Below are positions 1 to 10,500 of a stretch of 64,000 bases of DNA, one piece after another (position 1 is the first letter of the stretch; each line of letters starts with the position of its first letter). Source of the DNA: Thermophagus xiamenensis (GTDB taxonomy: Bacteria > Bacteroidota > Bacteroidia > Bacteroidales > Marinilabiliaceae). The notes beneath the pieces are model-generated. The model had not been told where the DNA came from and did no database searches. It worked only from the letters and a program-made list of their open reading frames with translations. The stretch spans positions 124,001 to 188,000 of the forward strand of contig NZ_FONA01000004.1 of the NCBI RefSeq assembly GCF_900112795.1. The letters are read 5' to 3'. The position numbers and the translations under genes are program-made.

Positions 1-1
1 T

Positions 2-793
2 GTTAAGAACTTGGCTTTGATGAATGTTATTCAATTAGAAAAGGGTGGACAACGGTGGAGTATGATTGCAGATAATATCTGGGATATGATTCTGGGTAAG
101 AGTGGTAAATTACCTGGTCCGTTAGCACCTGAAATCATTGAGCTTGCACAAAAGGAAGGAAAAGAATTTTTCACAGGGCATCCTCAGGAGCCTTATCCTG
201 ATGCACTGGATAAATTCAGAAAAGAAATGGACGAGAATGGCTGGGATTACGGCCAGGATGACGAAGAGTTGTTTGAATTGGCTATGCATCCCGAACAATA
301 CAGGGATTATAAATCAGGTAAGGCAAAGAAAGCTTTTGAAGCTGATCTGGAAAAGAAAAAAGCCGAAAAAACGGCTGTTTCAAAAGGCTCATCCACTGCT
401 TCATCCGTTACTCCCATAAACACTTCTCCTTCAAAAATGGTTGTGGAAGTTAATGGTGAAAAATTTGATGTGACGATTTCTTATGGTGAAAATGAACAGC
501 AAAAAGAAAGTGGTTCTAAGAACGTTACACCAAATGCTTCAAGCGAAAAACCCGATACCAATGGTACTGTAGTTGTTTCGCCCCTGGAAGGAAAATTTTA
601 TTTGACGAAAGATTCCTCCGAAAAAGCAATTAAAGTGGGAGATACGGTAAAAGAAGGAGATATCCTGGGATATGTCGAGGCTATGAAAACCTACAATGCC
701 ATTCGTTTTGACAAAGGCGGAGTTGTCAAACAAATACTTAAAGAAAACGGTAGTGATGTGGAGGAAGATGACGAACTGGTAATTCTTGGTTAA
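2..793 (+). CDS. oadA: Biotin-dependent oxaloacetate decarboxylase/carboxylase alpha subunit, C-terminal part (5' truncated by window edge)
   Basis: The reading frame is open to the left edge, so this is the last ~264 codons of a longer gene. The first ~115 residues fit the conserved domain that follows the carboxyltransferase barrel in OadA/PycB proteins. A Ser/Thr/Lys-rich linker follows. The last ~75 residues form a biotinyl carrier domain with the acceptor motif EAMKT, whose Lys carries biotin. In this family the alpha subunit moves CO2 from oxaloacetate (or a related acid) to biotin, and the membrane beta subunit releases it while exporting Na+. The oadB gene starts 52 bp downstream and they share a terminator, which supports one pump operon. 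Pyruvate carboxylase subunit B or a methylmalonyl-CoA decarboxylase relative cannot be excluded without the missing N-terminus. Confidence 0.88.
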   Translation, partial: VKNLALMNVIQLEKGGQRWSMIADNIWDMILGKSGKLPGPLAPEIIELAQKEGKEFFTGHPQEPYPDALDKFRKEMDENGWDYGQDDEELFELAMHPEQYRDYKSGKAKKAFEADLEKKKAEKTAVSKGSSTASSVTPINTSPSKMVVEVNGEKFDVTISYGENEQQKESGSKNVTPNASSEKPDTNGTVVVSPLEGKFYLTKDSSEKAIKVGDTVKEGDILGYVEAMKTYNAIRFDKGGVVKQILKENGSDVEEDDELVILG

Positions 794-845
794 AATCAGT
801 GAGTTAGTTTTAATCATTTTTTCCTTCCGTTAGGTAAATATTGTT

Positions 846-2057
846 ATGAAAATAATAAATCAACTATATGAAATGACAGCACTGGGGCAAATAGCTGAAA
901 GCCCCGGTGTGTTGTTAATGATAGTAATAGGAGCTGTTCTGTTATACCTGGGGATTGCCAAAAAATATGAACCATTACTATTGGTCCCAATAGGATTTGG
1001 CATTATTTTGGCAAACCTTCCGGGTGGAAATATGGGAGTAGTTCCAGCCGAAATGATTGAGCTTCCTGAACACCGGTATATGAATCTTTTTGAGATAGCC
1101 CATGAATATGGAATAATGAATTATCTATATTATTCCCTTATTAAAACCGGTTTTTTACCGCCCATTATTTTTATGGGTGTTGGAGCTTTGACTGATTTTG
1201 GACCTATGTTGAGGAATTTAAGATTGGCATTTTTTGGTGCAGCAGCTCAGCTAGGTATTTTTTGCGTGTTTTTTGCTGCCATAGCCCTGGGCTTTACACC
1301 CCAGGAAGCCGGTTCTTTAGGAATAATTGGCGGAGCTGATGGGCCTACAGCCATTTATACCACAATTCTTTTGGCGCCCCATTTATTAGGACCCATTGCT
1401 ATTGCGGCCTATTCCTATATGGCCTTGGTGCCGGTGATTATTCCGTTTGTTGCTAACTTGTTGATGACGAAAAAAGAATTTCATATCAACATGAAAAAGC
1501 AGGATAAACTTTATCCACCCAAATACCAGATTAAAAATTTAAAAACGGTAAAAATCATTTTTCCTATTGTGTTGGGGGTAATTATTGCTTTTATTGTTCC
1601 CTCATCGGTACCACTATTAGGAATGTTATTATTTGGTAATTTGGTAAAAGAGATTGGAACATCTACCCAGCGATTGGCGGATGCCGCTACAGGGCCCATT
1701 ATGAATACCGCAACCATATTTCTTGGGCTTGCTGTGGGGGCAACCATGACTGCTGATGTATTCCTGGATTTAAAGACTATTGGTATTGTTGTGGGAGGAT
1801 TTCTTGCTTTTTCAATCTCTATAGCAGGTGGAATATTGGCGGTAAAAGTATACAATTTGTTTTCTAAGAAAAAAATCAATCCCTTAGTTGGAGCCACTGG
1901 GTTAAGTGCCGTCCCCATGGCATCGCGCGTTGCCAATGAAATGGGATTGAAGTATGATAGCAGCAATCATTTGTTGCAATATTGTATGGCATCCAATATT
2001 TCAGGAGTTATTGGTTCGGCTGTGGCAGCCGGAGTGCTTATCTCAATTCTTGGATAA
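846..2057 (+). CDS. oadB: Sodium-pumping decarboxylase beta subunit
   Basis: A 403-residue polytopic membrane protein with about ten hydrophobic segments. It has the signatures of the OadB/MmdB/GcdB family: GALTDFGP at about residues 113-120 and GGADGPT at about 162-168. The conserved Asp residues of these loops take part in Na+ and proton movement in characterised relatives. The protein decarboxylates carboxybiotin delivered by the alpha subunit and couples this to Na+ export across the inner membrane. It follows oadA closely and is itself followed by a hairpin terminator, so the two form the end of one operon. Length is normal for the family. The substrate acid cannot be fixed from beta alone. 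Confidence 0.95.
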   Translation: MKIINQLYEMTALGQIAESPGVLLMIVIGAVLLYLGIAKKYEPLLLVPIGFGIILANLPGGNMGVVPAEMIELPEHRYMNLFEIAHEYGIMNYLYYSLIKTGFLPPIIFMGVGALTDFGPMLRNLRLAFFGAAAQLGIFCVFFAAIALGFTPQEAGSLGIIGGADGPTAIYTTILLAPHLLGPIAIAAYSYMALVPVIIPFVANLLMTKKEFHINMKKQDKLYPPKYQIKNLKTVKIIFPIVLGVIIAFIVPSSVPLLGMLLFGNLVKEIGTSTQRLADAATGPIMNTATIFLGLAVGATMTADVFLDLKTIGIVVGGFLAFSISIAGGILAVKVYNLFSKKKINPLVGATGLSAVPMASRVANEMGLKYDSSNHLLQYCMASNISGVIGSAVAAGVLISILG

Positions 2058-2099
2058 ATTGACTTGATTATACCATAGGTTTCCGAATTGGAAAATCAG

Positions 2100-2150
2100 G
2101 AACCTGTCTTCAGCACTGTTTTGTGTTTGTTGACAGGTTCTTTATTATTT
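2100..2150 (+). terminator. Rho-independent terminator after oadB
   Basis: GAACCTGTC (2100-2108) pairs with GACAGGTTC (2132-2140), and the second arm is followed by a T-rich tract. It lies 43 bp after the oadB stop and separates the decarboxylase operon from ftsY. Confidence 0.7.
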
Positions 2151-2234
2151 ATATTAATAGTAATGATTATCTTTGGCCTTAAAATTGAAATACAAGCAGA
2201 GAAAATTATCTTCCGTTGTGTAAAATAATTTTGT

Positions 2235-3188
2235 ATGGGAATATTTAGCAGTGTAAATAAAGACAAAAAAGAAGTTCTGGATAAAGGATTAGCCAAAACC
2301 AAAGAAAGCGTCTTAAAAAAAATGACCAGGGCCGTTGTAGGCAAAAAAAAGGTCGATGATGATGTGTTGGATAATTTAGAAGAGGTTTTAATAACTTCGG
2401 ATGTCGGAGTCGATACTACTATTCGTATTATAGAGCGTATCGAAGATAGAGTTGCCCGCGACAGATATATTAATACCAGTGAGCTTAACACTATTCTTCG
2501 GGAAGAAATTGTAGCTCTTTTAGCTGAAAATGAATATGGCGAAACAGGAAATTTTGAATTGCCATCTGATAAAAAACCTTATGTAATAATGGTTGTTGGC
2601 GTAAATGGGGTGGGGAAAACCACCACCATTGGAAAACTGGCACATAAATATAAAAGCGCGGGCAAAAGTGTGGTTCTTGGGGCCGCAGATACTTTCAGAG
2701 CTGCAGCAATCGAACAACTTGAAATATGGGCCAATAGGGTAGAAGTACCTTTGATTAAGCAAAAAATGGGTGCCGATCCCGCTTCGGTAGCCTTCGACAC
2801 ATTGTCATCGGCAAAATCCAAGGGCGCCGATGTCGTTATCATTGATACTGCCGGTAGATTGCATAATAAGGTTAATTTGATGAATGAACTGACCAAGGTA
2901 AAAAAAGTGATGGATAAAATTATTCCGGGTGCCCCACACGAAATTTTATTGGTTTTGGATGGTTCTACCGGGCAAAATGCCTTTGAACAAGCCAAACAGT
3001 TTTCTAAAGCTACCGAAGTAACAGCCTTAGCCATAACGAAATTGGATGGAACAGCCAAAGGCGGTGTGGTGATAGGAGTGTCAGACCAATTTAAAATTCC
3101 TGTTAAGTACATTGGAATTGGTGAAGGTGTGGATGATTTACAGGTTTTTGACAGAAAAGCCTTTGTTGATTCATTATTTGGTGATTAA
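2235..3188 (+). CDS. ftsY: Signal recognition particle receptor FtsY
   Basis: A 317-residue SRP-type GTPase. The N domain covers about residues 1-110 and lacks the long acidic A domain of E. coli FtsY, as is common in this phylum. The G domain shows G1 GVNGVGKT (~122-129), DTFRAA (~152), DTAGR (~204) and TKLDGTAKGG (~268). Together with Ffh and 4.5S RNA it docks ribosomes making membrane proteins at the inner membrane. A TAnnTTTG box (TAATTTTG, 2226-2233) ends only one base before the ATG. If that box is the promoter, the message would be almost leaderless, but no good -33 element is visible. rimO follows on the same strand after a 488 bp gap. Confidence 0.96.
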   Translation: MGIFSSVNKDKKEVLDKGLAKTKESVLKKMTRAVVGKKKVDDDVLDNLEEVLITSDVGVDTTIRIIERIEDRVARDRYINTSELNTILREEIVALLAENEYGETGNFELPSDKKPYVIMVVGVNGVGKTTTIGKLAHKYKSAGKSVVLGAADTFRAAAIEQLEIWANRVEVPLIKQKMGADPASVAFDTLSSAKSKGADVVIIDTAGRLHNKVNLMNELTKVKKVMDKIIPGAPHEILLVLDGSTGQNAFEQAKQFSKATEVTALAITKLDGTAKGGVVIGVSDQFKIPVKYIGIGEGVDDLQVFDRKAFVDSLFGD

Positions 3189-3676
3189 CAATTTGTTGTT
3201 AATTATAATAATTTAACAACCTTAAATTTATTGGTCTATTTAATTTAGGAACAAGTTTTTTTTCGAATAAAACAAAGTTAGCGTCTTTTGCCATTAAGAA
3301 TAATGTTGTTTCGTTTAGAAAGTTATTTCACTAGTTTAGTGATTACCAGTTTTAGGTAATTCTTTTATTCAACAAGGTTCATAAGGTTTAGGGAAGAATA
3401 GATTGATGAAAGGGTAGGCCATTTATTAAATACTTGCATGAATAAAACAAGCATGACCTCATTAATTAGTCATTGCTAGTTAATGGTTTCAAAATTATAT
3501 GGTTTTATTCATTAATTGCTATAAGCTTTAGCTCATTAATTTTTTTGAGGATTTTAAAATAATTTTTTTCAGAGTTATTGCTTCATATTTTTTCTTTCTT
3601 TTATTTCACTTCCGCCCAAGATTTATTAATTCAAAAAACATTATTAATAAAGTTTAAAAAATAGCAACCAAAACCG
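3189..3676. other. Intergenic stretch ftsY-rimO
   Basis: AT-rich with no convincing reading frame on either strand. A weak dyad GTTGTTAA/TTAACAAC (3195-3202 and 3213-3220) directly after ftsY could be a poor terminator but lacks a T tract. I see nothing else in it. Confidence 0.5.
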
Positions 3677-4984
3677 ATGAAGAAAATAGATGTAATAACA
3701 ATGGGATGTTCTAAAAATCTGGTAGATTCTGAGCGGCTAATTCAACAGTTTGAAGCAGAGGGATATAAAGTAGAGCATGATCCTTCCGATCCCAAGGGTG
3801 AGATTGTTGTTATTAATACATGCGGATTTATTGGCGATGCAAAGGAAGAAAGTATTGACACTATTTTAGATTTTGCTGAAGCGAGAAAACAGGGGAAAAT
3901 TCAAAAATTATTTGTAATGGGGTGTTTATCGGAACGCTACCAAACCCAGCTGCAGCAGGAGATTCCTGAAGTCGATAAATTTTATGGAAAGTTTAACTGG
4001 AAGGAACTAATTTCTGATTTAGGCAATAATTATAGGTGGGATTTGGACAATGAGAGAACCCTAACCACTCCTGGTCATTTTGCCTACCTGAAAATATCTG
4101 AAGGTTGCAACCGCACATGTTCTTATTGTGCCATCCCATTGATTACCGGCATTCATCGTTCAAAACCAATGGATGATTTATTGGAAGAAACAAGGAATTT
4201 AGCTCAAAAAGGGGTGAAAGAGTTGCAAATTATTGCTCAGGATTTATCTTATTATGGTAAAGATATCTATAAAAAACCAATGCTCGCTTCATTGGTGGAT
4301 GAACTTTCAAAAGTGGATGGTATTGAATGGATTCGGTTGCATTATGCTTATCCTGCCGGCTTTCCCAAAGATGTGTTGGATGTTATGGCACAAAATCCAA
4401 AAGTTTGTTCCTATTTGGATATGGCATTGCAACATATTTCTGATCGTATGTTAAAATTAATGAGACGAAATGTCACAAAGGATGAAACCATCCGTCTGAT
4501 CAAGGAAATAAGGACAAAAGTGCCGGGGATTCATTTAAGAACCACTTTGATCACCGGGCATCCGGGCGAAACGGAAAAGGATTTTAATGAACTATATGAC
4601 TTTGTAAAGCGTACAAAATTTGAAAGATTGGGCGTTTTCCCCTATTCGCATGAAGAAAATACTTATGCCTGGAAACATTATCATGATAATGTTCCGGATG
4701 AAATCAAGAAGGAGAGAGCTGATGAAATAATGGAATTGCAAAAAGAGATTAGCTTTAATCTTAATCAACAAAAAATAGGAAATACTTTTAAAGTTATTAT
4801 CGACCGCCAGGAAAATGGGTATTTTGTTGGTCGTACAGCCTTCGATTCACCCGAAGTGGATCCCGAAGTTTTAATTTCTGCTTCTGAAGAAGTAGAAATA
4901 GGACAATTTTATAATGTTCGTATTACAGATGCCGAAGAATATGATCTTTATGGTCATATAGATAACGATAATTTTGAAGTTTAA
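3677..4984 (+). CDS. rimO: Ribosomal protein S12 methylthiotransferase RimO
   Basis: A 435-residue radical-SAM methylthiotransferase. The N-terminal UPF0004 domain has the three cluster cysteines C11, C49 and C83. The radical-SAM motif CNRTCSYC supplies C144, C148 and C151. A TRAM-like domain forms about the last 70 residues. RimO adds a methylthio group to the conserved Asp of ribosomal protein uS12 using two [4Fe-4S] clusters. The opening MKKIDVITMGCSKNLVDSE and the overall length point to RimO rather than MiaB, which usually opens differently and modifies tRNA. It is probably expressed on its own or with the AsmA-like gene 103 bp downstream. Confidence 0.94.
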   Translation: MKKIDVITMGCSKNLVDSERLIQQFEAEGYKVEHDPSDPKGEIVVINTCGFIGDAKEESIDTILDFAEARKQGKIQKLFVMGCLSERYQTQLQQEIPEVDKFYGKFNWKELISDLGNNYRWDLDNERTLTTPGHFAYLKISEGCNRTCSYCAIPLITGIHRSKPMDDLLEETRNLAQKGVKELQIIAQDLSYYGKDIYKKPMLASLVDELSKVDGIEWIRLHYAYPAGFPKDVLDVMAQNPKVCSYLDMALQHISDRMLKLMRRNVTKDETIRLIKEIRTKVPGIHLRTTLITGHPGETEKDFNELYDFVKRTKFERLGVFPYSHEENTYAWKHYHDNVPDEIKKERADEIMELQKEISFNLNQQKIGNTFKVIIDRQENGYFVGRTAFDSPEVDPEVLISASEEVEIGQFYNVRITDAEEYDLYGHIDNDNFEV

Positions 4985-5087
4985 TTTAAACTTTAATCGA
5001 TTAAATACCTCAAATCTCTTTCCTTTTTTTAAATTTGATATCGAATGATTAAAAAAATATTTTGAACAATTTAAAACAGATGGTTTT

Positions 5088-7592
5088 ATGAAACGGTTCT
5101 TTCAAATAATAGCAGGTATTTTTATACTTATTATCTTGCTTTTATTAATAATCCCCTCTTTATTCAAGGGTAAAATTGAACAAAAAGTTACCGAAACTAT
5201 AAATAATAATATTTCAGCAACTGTATCATTTGACAAATTTAATCTTTCCATGTTCCGTTATTTCCCCAATTTATCTATGGGGTTAAAAGGGCTTACAATT
5301 ACTAATAAAGAGCCTTTTGAAGGAGATACGCTGCTTTATATTAGGTCGTTCACAGCCAGTGTCGATTTATGGAGTGCCGTTAGTGGGGAAGGAATTCAGG
5401 TAAACTCAATAATTTTAGATCAACCCAATATATGGTTAAAAGTAAATCAGGATTCAATAACCAACTGGGACGTTATGCCTGTTTCTGAATCCACTGAAGA
5501 AGTAGAAGATTCATTGTCTTCTTCTGATTTTAAGGTAAGCCTGAAAATGTTTAAAATTGTTGATGCTAATGTTTATTATAACGACAAAACGATGGCGTTA
5601 GCAACTTCCATTGAAGATTTTGACCTGAATTTAAAGGGCGATTTATCGCAAGCTTCTACCAATTTGGATTTTTTAGCCGAAATAGACCGGTTTAATCTTC
5701 AAATGGACCAAACCAAATATATTAATAATGCCACCATGTCACTTGATGCACTTATTGGCGCTGACATGGAAAACATGGTGTTCACGTTTGGAGAAAATGA
5801 ATTCCGCTTTAATGAATTGGTTTTAGGCTTTAACGGTTCAATAGGAGTAAAGGAAACAGGCTATGATTTGGATTTGAAACTATCGACTAAAGAAACGAGC
5901 TTTAAAACACTTTTGTCAATGGTTCCCGAAGCCTATCTGAAAGATTTTGAAACTTTACAAACTGATGGAAATTTGACTTTAGAAGCCAATATCATTGGAC
6001 ACTATACTGATTCTGACCATTTGCCTGCTTTTGATTTGGCCTTGAATGTTTCCGATGGACGTATTCAATACCCTGATTTACCCAAATCGATTGAGAATAT
6101 TCAAATTAACGCATTGGTTGAAAATCCCGGAGGTTCTGCAGACCAAACTATTACCAATATCAGTAAATTTTATTTTAAGCTGGGCAATAATCCTTTTGAT
6201 GCATCGCTTTCTGTTAAAACGCCGGTATCAAATGCCACCTATAAAGGAAAAATGAAAGGGACCATTGATTTGGCCTCATTGAGCGATGCTATTCCATTTG
6301 ATAGTTTGGATTTAAAAGGATTAATAACTGTGGACGTGGCTATAGATGGTGATTATAAGATGGTCGAAAATGAACAATACGAAAATATTAAGGCAAACGG
6401 GACGGTTCAGTTAAAAGATTTTTTCTTTAAAACAACTGACTGGCCGGCAGGATTTACCATCTCTCAGGCTAATTTGTCCATTTCTCCTAAATTTATGGAA
6501 TTGAAATCGTTCGATAGTTCTTTGGGCCAAAGCGATTTTAAACTAAAAGGAAGAGTAGAGAACTACCTTTCTTATGTTTTAAAAGATGGTACCTTACGTG
6601 GTGTTCTAGAACATAATTCAAGCTTTATAAACACCAACCAGCTAATGCAATTAGCCAGCACTGACACCAGCGCTGTTAGTGAGGATACAACCTCTTTTGA
6701 GTTGGTTGTGGTTCCTAAAAATCTGAATTTTACGCTTAAAAGTAATATTGAGGAGTTGATATACGACAAACTCGTCATGAATGATGTGAATGGTTCTATT
6801 CGCATTATTGATGGCAAAATTGTGCTGGATGGTTTGAGATCTAACATGTTAAACGGGGCGATGCTCGTTTCAGGCGAATATAATACATCAGATACTCTTC
6901 GCCCATTTGTAAATTTCGATATGTCTTTAGAAAGTATCGATATACATCAGGCAGCAAATTCTTTCAGCCTTGTTGATTCGATGATGCCAATAGCAAAAAA
7001 AGCGATTGGAACGGTTTCAACAACTTTGAAATTTAATAGTCTGTTAGGCCAGGACATGTCACCGGTTTTAAACTCTATTAATGGAGGAGGATTACTGAAA
7101 TCTAAAGGAGTAGAAATCTCTGGAGCCAAAGTGCAAAATGCATTGGCAACAATGCTTAAAGACGACAAATATCGAAAAGCCAGGGCCGAAGATTTATCTA
7201 TAAATTTTGCTTTACAAAACGGAAACGTTATTGTTAAGCCTTTTACAACTAATTTATTCGGTAAAAAAATAACTGTTTCTGGCATTCAGGGATTAGACCA
7301 AACACTTGATTATACAATAAAAATGCCTGTTAGCCGAAGTGAATTAAATAATGTAGCCGGACTTTTTGGGGCATCTATTCCTTCTTCAGTCGATAATGTA
7401 ATGGTGGACATATTAGTGAAGGGATCTGTGCAAGATCCCAAACTCCAGTTCAAATTGGATGAAGAATTTAAGGATCAGGCCAAGAAAGAGTTAAAAAAAG
7501 AGGCTGAAAAAGCTGTAAACAAGCTTTTGGAAGATGAAGAAGTAAAAGAAAAGGTGGATGAATTAAAAGATAAGCTTAAAAAATTGTTTTAG
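5088..7592 (+). CDS. AsmA-family envelope protein
   Basis: An 834-residue protein with a single N-terminal membrane anchor (about residues 4-27) and a long beta-rich periplasmic part. It fits the AsmA/YhdP/TamB-like group. The C-terminal third carries the conserved AsmA pattern around NSINGGGLLKSKGVEISG and a short charged coiled tail rich in Lys and Glu at about 785-834. Proteins of this superfamily are thought to carry phospholipids between inner and outer membranes or to affect outer-membrane assembly. The exact role of the Bacteroidota members is not established. The gene ends 3 bp before the end of the convergent helicase gene. Confidence 0.82.
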   Translation: MKRFFQIIAGIFILIILLLLIIPSLFKGKIEQKVTETINNNISATVSFDKFNLSMFRYFPNLSMGLKGLTITNKEPFEGDTLLYIRSFTASVDLWSAVSGEGIQVNSIILDQPNIWLKVNQDSITNWDVMPVSESTEEVEDSLSSSDFKVSLKMFKIVDANVYYNDKTMALATSIEDFDLNLKGDLSQASTNLDFLAEIDRFNLQMDQTKYINNATMSLDALIGADMENMVFTFGENEFRFNELVLGFNGSIGVKETGYDLDLKLSTKETSFKTLLSMVPEAYLKDFETLQTDGNLTLEANIIGHYTDSDHLPAFDLALNVSDGRIQYPDLPKSIENIQINALVENPGGSADQTITNISKFYFKLGNNPFDASLSVKTPVSNATYKGKMKGTIDLASLSDAIPFDSLDLKGLITVDVAIDGDYKMVENEQYENIKANGTVQLKDFFFKTTDWPAGFTISQANLSISPKFMELKSFDSSLGQSDFKLKGRVENYLSYVLKDGTLRGVLEHNSSFINTNQLMQLASTDTSAVSEDTTSFELVVVPKNLNFTLKSNIEELIYDKLVMNDVNGSIRIIDGKIVLDGLRSNMLNGAMLVSGEYNTSDTLRPFVNFDMSLESIDIHQAANSFSLVDSMMPIAKKAIGTVSTTLKFNSLLGQDMSPVLNSINGGGLLKSKGVEISGAKVQNALATMLKDDKYRKARAEDLSINFALQNGNVIVKPFTTNLFGKKITVSGIQGLDQTLDYTIKMPVSRSELNNVAGLFGASIPSSVDNVMVDILVKGSVQDPKLQFKLDEEFKDQAKKELKKEAEKAVNKLLEDEEVKEKVDELKDKLKKLF

Positions 7593-7595
7593 TTT

Positions 7596-10500
7596 TTAAA
7601 ACAGTTTTCCCTGAACAACGTCTGCATCCACTTCCACAACATCATTATATGGGACATACCAAATATATCCTTTAACATTTGGATGTCCCATTTTTTTTAC
7701 ACTATCCATATATTGTCGTACCTGAGTCTGGTGTTGCTTTATATCTAATTTCCCAAATTTATAATCTACTATTATTATTTCTCCCTGTCCTAACATTACT
7801 CGGTCTGGACGTCGAACATCATTATCAAGAAGGGACACTTCAGATAATACTTTATAAGAGCCATCGAACCATTTTTTTACTTTAGGATGTTTAAGCCATT
7901 CATTAATTTGGTTATAAATAATTTCGAATTCATTTTCATCAATTTTCCCTTCAAACCATAAGGATTTTAAGGCGTTTTCAACGTCATCATGAGTTTTTAT
8001 CATTTCAAACAAATGATGCATAATCTTTCCAAAAGAAATACTTTGTTCCAAAGTGTCATCATCAAAAAAATCTTCACTTTCTTTATGAATAGATATTCGG
8101 TCCCGAAAGGAATATGTTTCAACTGCTTTTAGTTCACATGTTTCAAAAGGTCTGTGTAAATCTTCACTCTTTTTATCTTCTTCAATTTGGGAATATGCAG
8201 TGGAAGGTTCCCCAAGGGTATATTGAAAATTTTCTTCATCCCATAATCCCGGCAGATCAATTCGATTATTATCCTTCGAAAAATGAAACCATAGAAGGTC
8301 CGACACAGTTATTAAATCTGATGGTATTTTTGGGGAACGCTTACAAAAAGCCGTAAGTGATTGCCGGGCTCTGGTAAACGCTACATAAAGTAAATTTAAA
8401 TTGTCGATATACTGATCTGTGAGTTCTTGAAGATACTCCTTTGCAAAATGAGACTGAATTAAGTTTTTTTCGTAATTAACCGGGACTAAATCCAAATCGT
8501 TAAAAGGCGGTTTCAGCGGCCTACACCAAAGCAGATTTTGTTGGTGTGCTGAATCCAGTTCCCAGTTGCAAAACGGCATTATAACGGCATTAAATTCAAG
8601 CCCTTTAGATTTATGAATCGTCATCACTCTAATGGCTTCCTGATTTTCAGGTAGGGTTACCGATTCATTACAAATGTTTTTATCCCACTCTTCAAGGAAA
8701 AGTGCAAGATCTGAAGTTTCATGCGATGAAAATTGATTAATTCTGTTAAGTAAAGTTTGAATATATATACCTTGTTCTTCCCGAATAATAGGAGGTATCA
8801 AACGCACTAATTCATCAGCTAGGTCATACAAAGGGAATGGCTGCTTTTTGCTCAATTCGGAAAGATAATTTTCCCACATTGTTGATTTATCAGGGTCGTG
8901 AAAAACATCTGCAGCGTTGACCCAATTATTTTCATTTTGGTATTGATATTTTTCCCAGTGGAGACGAATGAAAGCTTCAAGTACTTTGTCATCTGGATTT
9001 TGGATAAATTTTAGATGATTAATGATAAATAAAACTGCAGGGGAACTACTTAGTTGAAGCGTTTCATTACTAATAACCGGTAAAGGTTTGTTTTGAGGAT
9101 GGTATTCACCGGAAAGTAAAGCTTTTGTAATTGCTGTTCCTTCGCTTTTTTTACGTACCAGTATGCAAATGTCGGACAAGGAAAATCCATTATTTAATAA
9201 ATTAAAAATATGTAAAACGGTTTCTTTAATTGCTTTACTTTGAAAATCATCATTTTTTTCAGCTAAAAGAAATGAAAAAGAAACATGGCCATTGTCTGAA
9301 GGGTTTTTTAATGGCGTTTTTTGTTCTACATCCTGATAGGCTTTAATTATCCTATTTTCAATTTCTAATTGTGATTGTTCAAGCTCAATCCCATTTGAAG
9401 CCTTTTGAAGAATGTTGGCTTGCAAAGTTTTAGCTGCATGTTTAAAAAAATGGTTATTAAACGCTATAACATTGGTGCTACTTCTCCAATTTGTGTCAAG
9501 GGATTTGATCTCCGATCCAAAAGTTTTAAAATCTTGTTCCACCTTGTCGGCTAGAAGAGACCAGTCGGAATTACGCCACCGGTAAATTGATTGTTTTATA
9601 TCTCCTACCAACAAGGCAAATTTATCTTGGGATAAGCAATCAATAAGAAGAGGTTTAAAATTACCATATTGAAGCGCCGAGGTGTCCTGGAACTCATCAA
9701 TCATATAGTGAAAATATTTGGTACCTGTTCTCTCATAAATAAAAGGTGCTTCATCCTCATGAATGATCCGGGAAAGCAAATGATTGGCACTAGCCAAAAG
9801 AAATACATTTTGTTCTCTGGATATTTCCTGTATTTTTTGATTAACATCATTGATAATTCCCAACGCATAAAAATTCTTAAGGATAACCTTCGCAGTAAAG
9901 TAATCGGCTTTTTTTTCTTTAATGAAATTTATTATTTCCCCCAGAAGGTCGTTCAATCCATCGTGATATAAACGTTCAATGTTATTATTGATGTGATCCG
10001 GATTGTTTTTTCTTTTCCATGATGAAAGATCATTATAAAGGGCATTAAGATGTTCTTCATTAAAAGGTTTGTTTTCGGCCAGTTTTTTAAATATCAGTAT
10101 TTTACTTCTACTGCCGTAATTAAAGTCTTTGCTGATATTCAGGTGATGATCATGAATCATTTGGAGACCTTTTGCACCAAATTTTTGAAGATGCTTTTCA
10201 TAGTCATCAATGATATGCTGTAAGCGGGCTCGATAATCGTGCATAAACCGTCGATCAGCCAATTTTTTTGATAAAGAATCGGCAACTGCCTGAAAAGCTT
10301 CTTTAAATATTTCTTCAGAAAGGAAACTAATTTCTCGGTTAATATTCCAACTTTTTCCTTCTGAAATTTTTCTTTCGGCAAAATCAAGTAACCAGCGCTT
10401 TAATGTTTCATGTCCTTTCATATCTATTTCCAACACCACTCTATCAATGGCCTGCATCATTATCGATTGGTGGTCCAGTTCCGTTTTATACCCCAACTGC

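Noticed and set aside
1511-1966. 151-codon minus-strand ORF inside oadB, and similar long opposite frames in ftsY, clpC, pyrD and thrA
   Set aside because: All lie wholly within strongly identified genes and show no independent features; they are antisense shadows.
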